From assembly GCA_017479935.1 (NCBI GenBank), contig JAFVBO010000049.1, positions 1-64,000 on the forward strand: a stretch of DNA of 64,000 nt, given 5' to 3'. Made by a program: the position numbers and the translations under genes. The notes under the pieces were generated by a model. It saw only the letters and a list, made by a program, of their open reading frames with translations. It made no database searches and was not told the DNA's origin. Of the stretch, positions 1-8,271 are shown in pieces (positions within the stretch are counted from its first letter, which is position 1; each line of letters opens with the position of its first letter). This DNA comes from Lachnospiraceae bacterium. Its GTDB lineage: Bacteria > Bacillota > Clostridia > Lachnospirales > Lachnospiraceae.

Positions 1-118
1 CTTGCACCCCGCTGCAAGCGGCGTAAAACAAAAGCTGGCATGCCAAGCCACAGGCAATTTGGAATGCGCGGAGCGCATTGCCTGTGGCTTCGTAACTGCT
101 CAGGTACTGAGCAGTTAC
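1..118. repeat. 118-bp structured dispersed repeat, copy 1
   Basis: Nearly identical, in inverted orientation, to 48456-48573; the only differences I see are in a short AGCTTTTG/AACTCTTG stretch. It holds three internal hairpins: a CTTGCA...TGCAAG stem-loop, a long stem built on AAGCCACAGGCAAT, and a GTAACTGCTC/GAGCAGTTAC palindrome at its right end. It lies just past the 3' end of xylA and may continue beyond the left window edge. No coding potential is evident. Confidence 0.85.
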
Positions 119-125
119 AGCAGAT

Positions 126-1430
126 TTACGAGAACAGAATATCGTTTACGAGGGTCTCCAAATACTCCTGACGGCCGCTGGGCACCTGAATGTTCGTCAG
201 GTTGGCGGCGTAGGCAGCCAGGCTCTCCAAGGTTTCCTTGCCTTCCACGATGCTCTTGCCGATGCCTTTCTTGTAGGAAGCGTAGCGCTCTTCCACAAAG
301 GCATCCAGGCGTCCGTCGGCGATCAGCGCGTCGGCCTTTAAGAGGCCAAGGGCAAAGGCGTCCATGCCGGCGATGTAGGAGAGAAGGATGTCCTCATAGG
401 TGTTGGACTGACGACGGGCCTTCGCGTCGAAGTTCAGACCGCCGTTTGTGAAGCCGCCGGCTTTTAAGACTTCATACATGCAAAGGGTTGTGTCGTACAC
501 GTTGGTCGGGAACTGGTCCGTATCCCAGCCAAGGAGCATGTCGCCCTGGTTGGCGTCGATGCTGCCGAAGATGCCGTTGACGCGGGCGGTGCGAAGCTCG
601 TGCTGGAAGGTGTGACCTGCTAACGTGGCGTGGTTCGCTTCGATGTTCATGCGGAAGTCATCCATCAGGTTGTACTTGCGCAGGAAGTTGGCGCAGGTTG
701 CGACATCGAAATCGTACTGATGCTTGGTGGGTTCCTTCGGCTTCGGCTCGATGTAGAAATCGCCCGTGAAGCCCTTGGCGCGGCCGTAGTCGCGTGCCAT
801 GGTAAGGAGTCTGGCCAGGTTGTCGAGTTCGAGCCCCATGTTGGTGTTAAGAAGCGTGTCATAGCCCTCGCGTCCGCCCCAGAACACGTAACCGGAAGCA
901 CCCAGCTTGATAGCGGCATCGATACCAGCCTTCACCTTGCCGGCGGCCATCGCGAAGACATCCGCCACGCAGCTGGTGCCTGCGCCGGCCATGTACTTCT
1001 TGTCGCCGAACATGTTGGCGGTGGCCCACAGAAGCTTGATGCCGGTCTCCTGCTGCTTCTGAAGCAGGTAGTCCGTGATGATCTCCAGGTTCTTGACGCT
1101 CTCGGCCAGCGTCTCGCCTTCCGGCGCTACGTCCACATCGTGGAAGCAGTAGTACTCGATGCCCAGCTTCTGCATCAGGTCGAAGGCGAAGTCGGCTTTC
1201 TTCTTGAAGCGCTCGATGCCGTAGGGCTCACCGAAGGTCTTGTCCATCGTGTCGCCGCCGAACATATCGGTACCGGACGCATTGATGGTGTGCCAGTAGC
1301 TCATGGCAAATTTCAGGTGATCCTTCATCTTGCGGCCGGCAACGACCTTTTCCGGATCATAGTAATGGAAGGCAAAGGGGTTCTTGCTCTCTTTTCCTTC
1401 GAACTGGATTTTCTGCTGATTGTATTCCAT
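126..1430 (-). CDS. xylA: Xylose isomerase
   Basis: Converts D-xylose to D-xylulose in the cytoplasm, the first step of the isomerase route into the pentose phosphate pathway. The 434-residue length fits the group II (clostridial/Bacteroides) type. Metal- and substrate-binding motifs are all visible: FHDVD near residue 100, [43 protein letters not shown] and LNFDAKARR. The ATG follows an AAGGAGG site. No xylulokinase or xylose transporter lies within view, so the gene stands alone with its own upstream region. The 118-bp repeat begins 8 bases past the stop and may serve as its transcript end. Confidence 0.97.
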   Translation of the reverse strand: MEYNQQKIQFEGKESKNPFAFHYYDPEKVVAGRKMKDHLKFAMSYWHTINASGTDMFGGDTMDKTFGEPYGIERFKKKADFAFDLMQKLGIEYYCFHDVDVAPEGETLAESVKNLEIITDYLLQKQQETGIKLLWATANMFGDKKYMAGAGTSCVADVFAMAAGKVKAGIDAAIKLGASGYVFWGGREGYDTLLNTNMGLELDNLARLLTMARDYGRAKGFTGDFYIEPKPKEPTKHQYDFDVATCANFLRKYNLMDDFRMNIEANHATLAGHTFQHELRTARVNGIFGSIDANQGDMLLGWDTDQFPTNVYDTTLCMYEVLKAGGFTNGGLNFDAKARRQSNTYEDILLSYIAGMDAFALGLLKADALIADGRLDAFVEERYASYKKGIGKSIVEGKETLESLAAYAANLTNIQVPSGRQEYLETLVNDILFS

Positions 1431-1619
1431 AATACATCCTCCTTATTCCGTGTGACAGGCATTTTTGCTGTGCCATGCAACAGACATATCGGGGCAGTCA
1501 GAATGCTTTCATGACTGTTTTGCCTGTTGACTGGCCGTTTTCTTAAGGCTACAATACCATGGAAGCTCTCCCGCCGCAAGGACAGTCTTGCGCTGATGGT
1601 GTGACGATCTTGCTATCAA
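1431..1619 (-). promoter_or_regulatory. xylA upstream region with weak candidate promoter
   Basis: Reading the minus strand towards xylA, a TTGCGG-N17-TATTGT pair fits a weak sigma-A promoter about 130 bases before the start codon, followed by the AAGGAGG ribosome site next to the ATG. I see no clear XylR or cre operator. The promoter call rests on pattern only. Confidence 0.35.
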
Positions 1620-1811
1620 GTTACTATTCACGGGCCGGGTAGCAATGCAAGAGGTGCATTGCATGCTTGCACGCATAAGCACTCTTGCATTGCTACCCGA
1701 CTGCGAAAGCAGTCACTACCCATCAGTCCCAGGCAAGAGCACCGAAGGTGCGACATACGCCGTAGGCGGATGGCCTGGGACCTGATGGGTGGGTGACCCG
1801 TGAATCGTAAC
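1620..1811. repeat. Y-shaped foldback element bounded by CACGGGTC-type inverted ends
   Basis: The ends are inverted copies of one motif: GTTACTATTCACGGGCC on the left and its near-complement GACCCGTGAATCGTAAC on the right. Inside are two separate hairpins. One pairs GGGTAGCAATGCAAG with CTTGCATTGCTACCC (about 1637-1700). The other pairs CCCATCAGTCCCAGGC with GCCTGGGACCTGATGGG (about 1719-1789). The whole could fold as a three-way junction. The same end motif recurs at 12793 and 34090-34255. Confidence 0.75.
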
Positions 1812-1913
1812 GCGATAAAGAAGCGGGGAGAGGAAGCAAGACATACCCCAACGCCGGAAAAGAAGGAAAAGGTAGGCCCAAAGAAGCGGTGGAGAGGAAG
1901 AAAGAGGAACTTT

Positions 1914-2597
1914 ATGCTAAAGATTACGATATTGACTATATGTCCGGAGATGTTCGGAGATTTTCTTGCCTCGCACTGTATCGCCCTGGCGGAAAAGCGG
2001 CAGCTGGCAAAGGTGGAAATTGTGGACATTCGCGATTACGCAGGCGGAAGCTTTCGCAAGGTGGACGATTCGCCCTACGGAGGCGGCCCCGGCATGGTGC
2101 TGCGGGCGGAGCCTGTCTATGAAGCGATCATGGCGCATAAAGATGCGGGGAGCCGGGTTATCTTTCTGTCCCCGGCGGGCCAGACGTATCATCAAAAAAA
2201 AGCCCGCGCGTTGGCGCGGGCAGAGCATCTGATCTTGCTGTGCGGCCACTATGAAGGCATCGACGCCCGGATCTTGCCCTTTGTGGATGAAGAACTTTCC
2301 GTGGGAGATTACATCTTATCCGGCGGGGAAATTGCCGCCATGGCGGTGACGGATTCTGTGCTGCGGCTTCTGAAAGGAAACTTGAAAGAGGGGAGCGCGG
2401 AGGAAGAATCTTTTGAAGATGGGCTCCTGGAATACCCGCAATACACACGCCCGGTCGAATGCCTGGGGCAGAAGGTGCCGGAGGTGCTGCTTTCCGGCAA
2501 CCATGAAGCCATCGCAGAGTATCGCAAGGCGGAGTCCCTTCGCATGACCCGGGAAAAGCGCCCGGATTTGCTGAACAAAAGTCATTTTGTTTTCTGA
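1914..2597 (+). CDS. trmD: tRNA (guanine-N1-)-methyltransferase TrmD
   Basis: Methylates G37 of tRNAs that read CNN codons, using S-adenosylmethionine, to prevent +1 frameshifting. The 227-residue protein carries the trefoil-knot family signatures YGGGPGMV, LCGHYEGID and SVGDYILSGGE. I chose the ATG at 1914 because conserved sequence (MLKITILT) starts there and a GAGG-type ribosome site precedes it. The frame is open back to 1800, but that part is a Lys/Arg-rich 38-residue extension typical of untranslated purine-rich leader. The usual neighbours rpsP, rimM and rplS are absent: the gene sits between a foldback element and a convergent lipoprotein gene. Confidence 0.95.
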   Translation: MLKITILTICPEMFGDFLASHCIALAEKRQLAKVEIVDIRDYAGGSFRKVDDSPYGGGPGMVLRAEPVYEAIMAHKDAGSRVIFLSPAGQTYHQKKARALARAEHLILLCGHYEGIDARILPFVDEELSVGDYILSGGEIAAMAVTDSVLRLLKGNLKEGSAEEESFEDGLLEYPQYTRPVECLGQKVPEVLLSGNHEAIAEYRKAESLRMTREKRPDLLNKSHFVF

Positions 2598-2613
2598 TAA
2601 TCAGATGGATAAG

Positions 2614-2640
2614 GGTGACAGGGGACGGGCCTCTGTCACC
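2614..2640. terminator. Hairpin between convergent genes
   Basis: GGTGACAG pairs with CTGTCACC around a short GC-rich loop, between the stop codons of trmD and the lipoprotein gene. There is no strong T run, so it may act as a weak bidirectional terminator. Confidence 0.5.
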
Positions 2641-2643
2641 AAT

Positions 2644-3582
2644 TCAGTTCAATTCCGCCCAGGTCAGGGTGACCACCTGTGCGCCGGCGGCGTAGCTGCT
2701 CAGGTCATAAGGAGAAAAATAGAAGGTCAGGCCGTCTTCTGCGGTGGTGAAGGTCAGGTGACCGTTTTCGGTGTAATTCTCCAGGATGACTGCCGAAAGG
2801 TCGTCATACAAAAACCATTCCCGGTCGTAGGTTTCCAGCAGTTTTGTCTCTAAAAGGTCTGCCAGGCGGGAAGCGTCCGGGCAAAAGGAAGAGAGGGGAA
2901 GAACTTCACCGGAGGTTGAGTCAAAGGTGATGCCATCGTACCAGTAATTCGGGTGGACACCGCCCGTGTTGCTGTAATAGTAGGCGAGCAGACTGACATA
3001 ATGGTCATCGGCCCGCGCCACCTCCAGGGTGCATTCATACGCAAACTGGGAAATGTTCTCCCGCAGGCCATTTCCGATACAGTCCAGGGCAAAGCGCTCG
3101 TAGCTGTCGATTTCCGTGATGGCATCCTCATGAAGCAGTTCATTGTACTCGTCTAAGGAAGCGCGCAGGGCATCGTAGCCTCCCGTTTCCAGATAGACGC
3201 AAGGCCATACGCCCTGGACCAGCGTGCAGGTTCCGTCATCAGACAGGCGGGTTTCTTTGGTTTCCGCCACGACGATGGAAAGGGACGCCGCCGTGTGTTC
3301 CTGTGTCGGGTTGCTGGCAAGAGAGGCGGGCGGCCTGGAGGTCAGGAAAGAAGCGCTACCCGGCGGGGTAATTCCGTTGACTGCAGCGGTCTCCGCGACA
3401 AGTGCGCCGCGGCTTAAGGAAGCAGGCGTCTGGCTGCACGCTGTTACGCATAAAGCCAGGAAAAGCGCAGGCAGGCAGCGGGAAAGCGTGCGAAAAGGCC
3501 TGCGCCACAGAGCAGGCGATGCTTTTTGACTGCAATTCTTATATGCGATAGTGCCCGAGATACTGGCACAATGTTCATTCAT
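2644..3582 (-). CDS. Secreted lipoprotein with DUF4163/DUF3298 (PdaC/RsiV-like) domains
   Basis: A 312-residue protein with a basic N-terminus, a hydrophobic stretch and a lipobox ending VTAC near residue 50, so it is probably anchored to the outer face of the membrane. The C-terminal two thirds resembles the PdaC/RsiV extracellular module: a Tyr-rich DUF4163-like part (YLETGGYDALRASLDEYN) followed by the DUF3298 signature SNTGGVHPNYWYDGITFD. Family members include peptidoglycan deacetylase partners and lysozyme-sensing anti-sigma factors; no sigma factor gene is adjacent, so the role here is open. The ATG at 3582 follows a GGAGG site at good spacing. Confidence 0.8.
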   Translation of the reverse strand: MNEHCASISGTIAYKNCSQKASPALWRRPFRTLSRCLPALFLALCVTACSQTPASLSRGALVAETAAVNGITPPGSASFLTSRPPASLASNPTQEHTAASLSIVVAETKETRLSDDGTCTLVQGVWPCVYLETGGYDALRASLDEYNELLHEDAITEIDSYERFALDCIGNGLRENISQFAYECTLEVARADDHYVSLLAYYYSNTGGVHPNYWYDGITFDSTSGEVLPLSSFCPDASRLADLLETKLLETYDREWFLYDDLSAVILENYTENGHLTFTTAEDGLTFYFSPYDLSSYAAGAQVVTLTWAELN

Positions 3583-3617
3583 AAGAAGATTCCTCCAAAT
3601 TTATAGCGTGTCTCGCT

Positions 3618-3644
3618 ATTATAGCACAGTTGCTGTTACTGAAA
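3618..3644 (-). promoter_or_regulatory. Candidate promoter for the lipoprotein gene
   Basis: On the minus strand a perfect TATAAT lies 16 bases after TTTTCA, about 40 bases upstream of the start codon. Confidence 0.5.
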
Positions 3645-3728
3645 AGGCAACAGAAACTAACGAAACTGTATCAAAGAAGTACCGCTTCCTGCCCGGCAAT
3701 GAACTGACAAGTCATTGGTATACAGGCC

Positions 3729-3968
3729 GTCAATAATGGCGCCGGAGGCAGAGTTATATCGTTCGCAGTCTAAGTTCCGTCGGCCAGAACCACTATTTGC
3801 TCATCCCATTTGCAAAAAACATATCGCAGAACGCCGAACTCGCGCTTACGCGCTCAAACAGTCGGACGTTCTGCTCATAAAGCAAATGGGCTCTCGCAAA
3901 GTGGTTCTTTGGCCTCCTCCACATGACTGCTGCACGATATAATCTCTGCCTCCGACGCCATTGTTGAC
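3729..3968. repeat. 240-bp imperfect palindrome (foldback 1)
   Basis: The outer arms, 3729-3761 and 3935-3968, begin GTCAATAATGGCG and end CGCCATTGTTGAC and match over more than 30 bases. Pairing continues inward (CAGAACCAC with GTGGTTCT, CATTTGC with GCAAATG, GCAGAACG with CGTTCTGC) to a small central loop near 3845. The frames crossing it look like by-products of the symmetry rather than genes. Confidence 0.8.
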
Positions 3969-4098
3969 TTACATAATGTTCTGCCTTTTGTGGTATTTCA
4001 GGGACGTTTGATCCTTCTACGCGCTTAACTAATCCGAAAGTGAGCTGCCATTTTCCTTTGCCTTGTGTATAACCGCATGAGATACATAGATTGTCAAT
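3969..4098. other. Spacer between the two large foldbacks
   Basis: About 130 bases with no recognisable gene, promoter or repeat. A TTGTCAATAATAGG stretch at its right end resembles the GTCAATAATGG start of foldback 1, suggesting related borders. Confidence 0.4.
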
Positions 4099-4442
4099 AA
4101 TAGGCTGCGGCCGCGAATGGATCTGTTTGCTGTCATGCATGAGGAGGCCTAAGGCGGCGGACGAGAATTTCCAGGCAGATAGTGGGAGCAAGGGGAACGT
4201 ACCACTTATGGTAGCAAAGAGCTGCACTGACGAGAAATCGCGGTACCTCCCGTACCGCGATTTCAGGGGCACTCTAGGAACACCGTCATCAGACGGGGTT
4301 CCGTATGTGCCCCGACGGCTGTGCGGCTCTTTGCTGCTATTAGTGGTACGCCCCGAAGATCCCATATCTGCCGGAAATCTCTCCGACGTTTTAGGTCTCC
4401 TCATACATGATAGTTCCAAATCCTACGCGGCCGCGACCTATT
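4099..4442. repeat. 344-bp Y-shaped foldback (foldback 2)
   Basis: Long outer arms (about 4099-4225 and 4318-4442) match with scattered mismatches; landmarks are GCGGCCGCG near both ends, CATGAGGAGGCCTAA against TTAGGTCTCCTCAT, and GGCAGATA against TATCTGCC. The apex is not a simple loop but two hairpins: 4234-4264, a perfect 13-bp stem GAAATCGCGGTAC with a 5-base loop, and 4266-4313, GGGGCAC paired with GTGCCCC and capped by CCGTC/GACGG. The layout is a three-way junction. No convincing protein is encoded. Confidence 0.8.
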
Positions 4443-4513
4443 TTTGGCTCTCTCCTCTTCCGGGCAGGCAACTGCAATGACATGTCAGGTCACGATTGGA
4501 TTCAAAAACTGTC

Positions 4514-4542
4514 TTGAAGGCCCGTTTCATTTGCGTTATACT
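4514..4542 (+). promoter_or_regulatory. Promoter of the leucine-rich-repeat gene
   Basis: TTGAAG-N17-TATACT, about 40 bases before the start codon and with AGGAGGGG just upstream of the ATG. Confidence 0.65.
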
Positions 4543-4584
4543 TGCATAAACAGCGAAATCTGGACAGAACAGGAGGGGTTTCTT

Positions 4585-7359
4585 ATGAAACGGATGAAGA
4601 GAACGACAGCATGGCTGCTTTTGGCGTGCCTGGTGCTTGGAACAACGCCAGGGATGCATAGGGTGGTACGCGCGGAGGAAGAGACAGGAACAGCCGCGCA
4701 GGCGGCCGTGGAAGCGGAAGGAGATATCGCCGAGTCGGAAACGGAAGAAGATTATCGCCTGCCGGAGAACTGGCAGGAAGTGTATTCCTGGGGCGAGTCG
4801 GCAACAGATTTTTTCGCAGAGCTGGTGGAGAAGGGGCCGGATGCTCTTGCGGGCCGCATTGTTGCGCCGGAACTGGAGGAGTACTTTAAAGCCCGGGGAC
4901 AGGCTTGGGAGGAACTTGAGCAGGAAACGATCGAGGACATGAAGGACTCGCTTGGGGACCTGAAGATCACCTATGTGCTTCCGGTGGAAGCGGATCCGTA
5001 TGATGTGGCAATGATGGGGATTCCCGCTCTTGATGAGTTCTTTGAAGTAGAACTTTTGTTTGACGGCACATCGCCGGAAGGTGAGATCAGCGTGGGCCGC
5101 ATGGACGGTGAGATTTATCGCGTGAAGGACAAATGGTATTTCTGGCTGGACAGTGCTTCTCCTTCGCGCTTTGAGGGCAGCCTCGCAGAAGGCACCCTGG
5201 ACTGGGACGAATACGTGTATGTAGCCTCCGGTCAGGCGGATTATACCTATTACACCGAGGACGGTTACAATTACCGCCTGAAGAGAAACGGCGAGGCCAT
5301 CCTTACATCCGCCCCGTATGATGCGCAGTATGTGACTGTGCCTTCCGAGCTGGATGGGCACCCCGTGACAGAGATCAGCGATACCTGCTTTTCTTATCAC
5401 TCCAGCCTTTTAGAGGTTACGATCCCGGAGGGTGTTACCCGCATCGGGGATTATGCCTTCGAAAACTGTTATAAGCTGTACTCGGTTCAGCTGCCTTCCA
5501 CCCTGGAAACGATCGGGAGATACGCGTTTGAAGAGTGTGACGACTTGCAGGAGATTAACCTTGACACGGGCAGCTTAAAGACGATCGAAGAGTGGGCGTT
5601 TAACTGGTCTGGCCTCACCTCGGTTTTTGTTCCGGCAACGGTTACCCGGATTGGGGAGGGTGCCTTTGCAAATTGTTATGATCTGGAAAGGGTGACATTA
5701 AACGAAGGACTGACATCGATTGGGGCGTACGCGTTCGAATATGATACGATGCTGATGGTCATCACCCTGCCGGAAAGCCTTGAGGTGATCGGCGCCGGCG
5801 CGTTTGACGGGACGGTGCTGGAAAGCATCTGGATTCCGAAGGGCGTAAAAAGTATCGGCGCCGGTGCGTTTAGGGAAACCGCTATTGCGGCGTTTGAGGT
5901 GCATCCGGATAACGAAACCTACGCGGAGATCGATGGGGTTCTCTTTGAAAAGGCCACGCGCACGCTCGTCGCTTACCCGGGCGGGAAGGAAGAAACCGCG
6001 TACGAGGTGCCAAACGGCATTCTGGCCATCGGAGAACAGGCCTTCCGAGGAGCCAGGAGCTTAAGCAGCGTGACGCTTCCGGCGACGTTAAAAACGATCG
6101 GAAAGCAGGCCTTTTATGATACGCGCCTGACCGAGCTTTCTCTCCCGGAAACGGTCGAGAAGATTGAAGAGGAAGCGTTTGCAGGCTGCACGTATCTGAG
6201 CTGGATGGTTCTTCCGGAAACCATTACCGATATTCCGAAAGGCTGTTTCTCTTACAGCGGCATCAGCCAGATTACGCTCCCGAGCGGGCTTGTTTCCATC
6301 GGAGAAGAGGCATTTGCCGGCTGCAGCTCGCTGACGAGCATCACCCTGCCTTCCAGCCTTCGGACGCTGGGAAGCTACGCCTTTGCGAACACGGGGCTGA
6401 CGACGCTTATGCTGCCCGCCTCTCTGACCGAGCTGGGTGACAATGTGTTCCAGTACAGTTCGGTCTCGAATGTTTTCGTCTCCCCGGAAAACGCGACGTT
6501 CGCGGATATCGACGGCGTGCTTTTCCACAAGGGAGAGAAGAAACTGGTCTTCTATCCGCAGGGGAGAGAAGGCGCGTCGTACACGGTGCCGGAGGGCATC
6601 GTGAGCATCGGGGAAAACGCGTTTTACGAGACTTCGACCCTGACGGAGGTGGTGCTTCCCTCTACGCTTGCCAGGATAGAGGACTTCGCGTTCAGCTATT
6701 GCGAGAATCTTTCGGAGATTGTGATCCCGGGCGGGGTGGAGAAAGTGGGCGATTACGCGTTTGATGGCTGCAGTTCGCTTACGCGCGCGGTGCTTTCCGA
6801 AGGCGTGAAAGAATTAGGGGCGAATGCCTTTTCCTACACGGGAAGCTTAGGCGAGGTTTCCTTCCCGGCATCGCTCCGGAAAATCGGGGAGAACGCCTTT
6901 TCCAATTCAGGTATTACATCCGTCATCTTGCCGGAAGGGGTGACCGAGATCGGGGGGTACGCGTTCTCGTCCTGCGAATCTCTTACTTCTGTGGTGATCC
7001 CGGCAACTGTCACGACCCTGGGAGGCTATGCCTTCGCCTGGGACGGGGCGTTAAAAGAGATAACTCTGGCAGGCGGCGTGACCGAGATCCCGTTTGAGTG
7101 CTTCTACAACACGGCGATTGAGGAGATTGTCCTTCCGGATAGTGTGACCAAGATACAGAGCTGGGCATTTGAAGGCTGCGCATCGTTATCTTCGGTCACG
7201 ATCCCGGCTGCGGTCACATATATCAGTGACAGCGCTTTCGACGGATGTCCGGAGACCATGTCGTTAGTGGTGGAGCGCAATTCCTACGCGCAGAAATGGG
7301 CGGAGGAATACGGGATCCGCTATCGCTACAAGGACGCGAATGACTGGCTGTTCGGGTAG
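4585..7359 (+). CDS. Secreted BspA-type leucine-rich-repeat protein
   Basis: A 924-residue protein starting MKRMKRTTAWLLLACLVLG, a clear Sec signal peptide cleaved after about residue 30. Residues 50-230 form an acidic region without recognised homology. From about residue 260 onward run some 25 repeats of the TpLRR/BspA type (pattern LTSITLPSSLRTLGSYAF), twice interrupted by an EVHPDNETYAEIDGVLF-type insert. BspA-like proteins bind host matrix proteins or act at cell surfaces. No LPxTG motif or C-terminal membrane segment is visible, so it is probably released or bound non-covalently. The ATG at 4585 is preferred over upstream codons because of AGGAGGGG and the signal peptide. Many internal repeats make it prone to recombination. 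Confidence 0.9.
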   Translation: MKRMKRTTAWLLLACLVLGTTPGMHRVVRAEEETGTAAQAAVEAEGDIAESETEEDYRLPENWQEVYSWGESATDFFAELVEKGPDALAGRIVAPELEEYFKARGQAWEELEQETIEDMKDSLGDLKITYVLPVEADPYDVAMMGIPALDEFFEVELLFDGTSPEGEISVGRMDGEIYRVKDKWYFWLDSASPSRFEGSLAEGTLDWDEYVYVASGQADYTYYTEDGYNYRLKRNGEAILTSAPYDAQYVTVPSELDGHPVTEISDTCFSYHSSLLEVTIPEGVTRIGDYAFENCYKLYSVQLPSTLETIGRYAFEECDDLQEINLDTGSLKTIEEWAFNWSGLTSVFVPATVTRIGEGAFANCYDLERVTLNEGLTSIGAYAFEYDTMLMVITLPESLEVIGAGAFDGTVLESIWIPKGVKSIGAGAFRETAIAAFEVHPDNETYAEIDGVLFEKATRTLVAYPGGKEETAYEVPNGILAIGEQAFRGARSLSSVTLPATLKTIGKQAFYDTRLTELSLPETVEKIEEEAFAGCTYLSWMVLPETITDIPKGCFSYSGISQITLPSGLVSIGEEAFAGCSSLTSITLPSSLRTLGSYAFANTGLTTLMLPASLTELGDNVFQYSSVSNVFVSPENATFADIDGVLFHKGEKKLVFYPQGREGASYTVPEGIVSIGENAFYETSTLTEVVLPSTLARIEDFAFSYCENLSEIVIPGGVEKVGDYAFDGCSSLTRAVLSEGVKELGANAFSYTGSLGEVSFPASLRKIGENAFSNSGITSVILPEGVTEIGGYAFSSCESLTSVVIPATVTTLGGYAFAWDGALKEITLAGGVTEIPFECFYNTAIEEIVLPDSVTKIQSWAFEGCASLSSVTIPAAVTYISDSAFDGCPETMSLVVERNSYAQKWAEEYGIRYRYKDANDWLFG

Positions 7360-7434
7360 GCGATCAATTGGTACCGGAGGGGAGATTTTCGATGAGGATA
7401 TCTTTCTCTGGTACATGCACCGAAACGGAATATA

Positions 7435-7473
7435 GGAACGTGGGAACAAAGAGGGGCGGGTTTCCCGTGTTCC
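7435..7473 (+). terminator. Hairpin after the leucine-rich-repeat gene
   Basis: GGAACGTGGGAA pairs with TTCCCGTGTTCC (12 bp including two G-T pairs), followed by CTTAAAAAA. It lies 75 bases past the stop and 48 before the next start; weak terminator or attenuator. Confidence 0.4.
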
Positions 7474-7521
7474 TTAAAAAACCAAACGGCCCCATGTCTA
7501 TGGACAGAAAGGAGTTTAACC

Positions 7522-8088
7522 ATGGATTTACTTAGCATGTTAACGGGAGCAATGACCTCCCAGTCTTCCTTAAACGCGCTGTCTCAGAAGACCGGCGCGT
7601 CGAGTGATCAGCTGAGCAGCCTGCTTGGCTCGGCGCTGCCGATGCTGACCGGCGCGCTGCAGAACAACGCTTCCACCCAGGACGGTGCGGCGTCTCTTTT
7701 AAATGCCCTGACGCAGCACACCTCCACCGCTTCCGTGGCGGATCAGATCGCGAACGCGGATGAAGTGGACGGCGGCAAGATCTTAGGCCACATTTTAGGC
7801 GGCAACTTAAATTCCAGCATTTCCTCACTGGCAAACCAGAGCGGCCTGAACATTTCTCAGGTTACCTCCGCCCTCGGCAGCGTGGCACCGGCGCTTCTTA
7901 GCACCATCTCCGGCGCGCTTTCCAGCGGAAGCGGCAAGAAGCCTGGCTTTGATTTAAGCGATGGCCTGGACATGAACGACCTGATGGGCCTTCTGGCCAT
8001 GGGCTCCGGCGCAACTTCTGCCGCAAAGAAAGGCGGCATTCTGGGAATTCTGTCAAAGCTTCTTGGATTCCTGACCGGGAAGAAGTAA
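7522..8088 (+). CDS. DUF937 family protein
   Basis: A 188-residue Ser/Leu/Gly/Ala-rich protein beginning MDLLSMLTGAMTSQSSL. The patterns SALPMLTGAL, ADEVDGGKILGHILGG and LGSVAPALLSTISGAL are typical of DUF937 (YidB-like) proteins, which have no settled function. No signal peptide is evident. The C-terminus (GGILGILSKLLGFLTGKK) is amphipathic and could touch membranes. AAAGGAG precedes the ATG. It is separated from the upstream gene by a hairpin and followed by a terminator, so it is probably monocistronic. Confidence 0.85.
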   Translation: MDLLSMLTGAMTSQSSLNALSQKTGASSDQLSSLLGSALPMLTGALQNNASTQDGAASLLNALTQHTSTASVADQIANADEVDGGKILGHILGGNLNSSISSLANQSGLNISQVTSALGSVAPALLSTISGALSSGSGKKPGFDLSDGLDMNDLMGLLAMGSGATSAAKKGGILGILSKLLGFLTGKK

Positions 8089-8122
8089 AGAATAGCTTTT
8101 GTTGCATGAATGTGATATAAGC

Positions 8123-8174
8123 AGCCAGTACTCGATGACAGAGATATCTCTTGCCATCGGGTACTGGCCTTTTT
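8123..8174 (+). terminator. Rho-independent terminator of the DUF937 gene
   Basis: GCCAGTACTCGATG pairs with CATCGGGTACTGGC and is followed by CTTTTT. Confidence 0.8.
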
Positions 8175-8176
8175 AT

Positions 8177-8240
8177 GAAAGCCGAATTTTGTAAGCGATT
8201 GCGGGAGCTGCGAAGCAGCGGAGCAAGCGCGTCGGCTTTC
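8177..8240. repeat. Small foldback past the helicase gene end
   Basis: GAAAGCCGA pairs with TCGGCTTTC; within it GCTGC/GCAGC forms a second stem. It sits between the DUF937 terminator and the helicase stop and could end minus-strand transcription. Confidence 0.45.
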
Positions 8241-8271
8241 ATGTTTCGTGTAGCAGCATGCAGTGACGCGT

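Noticed and set aside
1800-1913. N-terminal extension of TrmD
   Set aside because: Lys/Arg-rich, not conserved, starts inside the foldback element end, and the ATG at 1914 has a suitable ribosome site.
3793-4419. 208-codon minus-strand open frame across the two foldbacks
   Set aside because: It spans both palindromic elements, has no ribosome site, and its composition follows the symmetry of the repeats; no protein family is recognisable.
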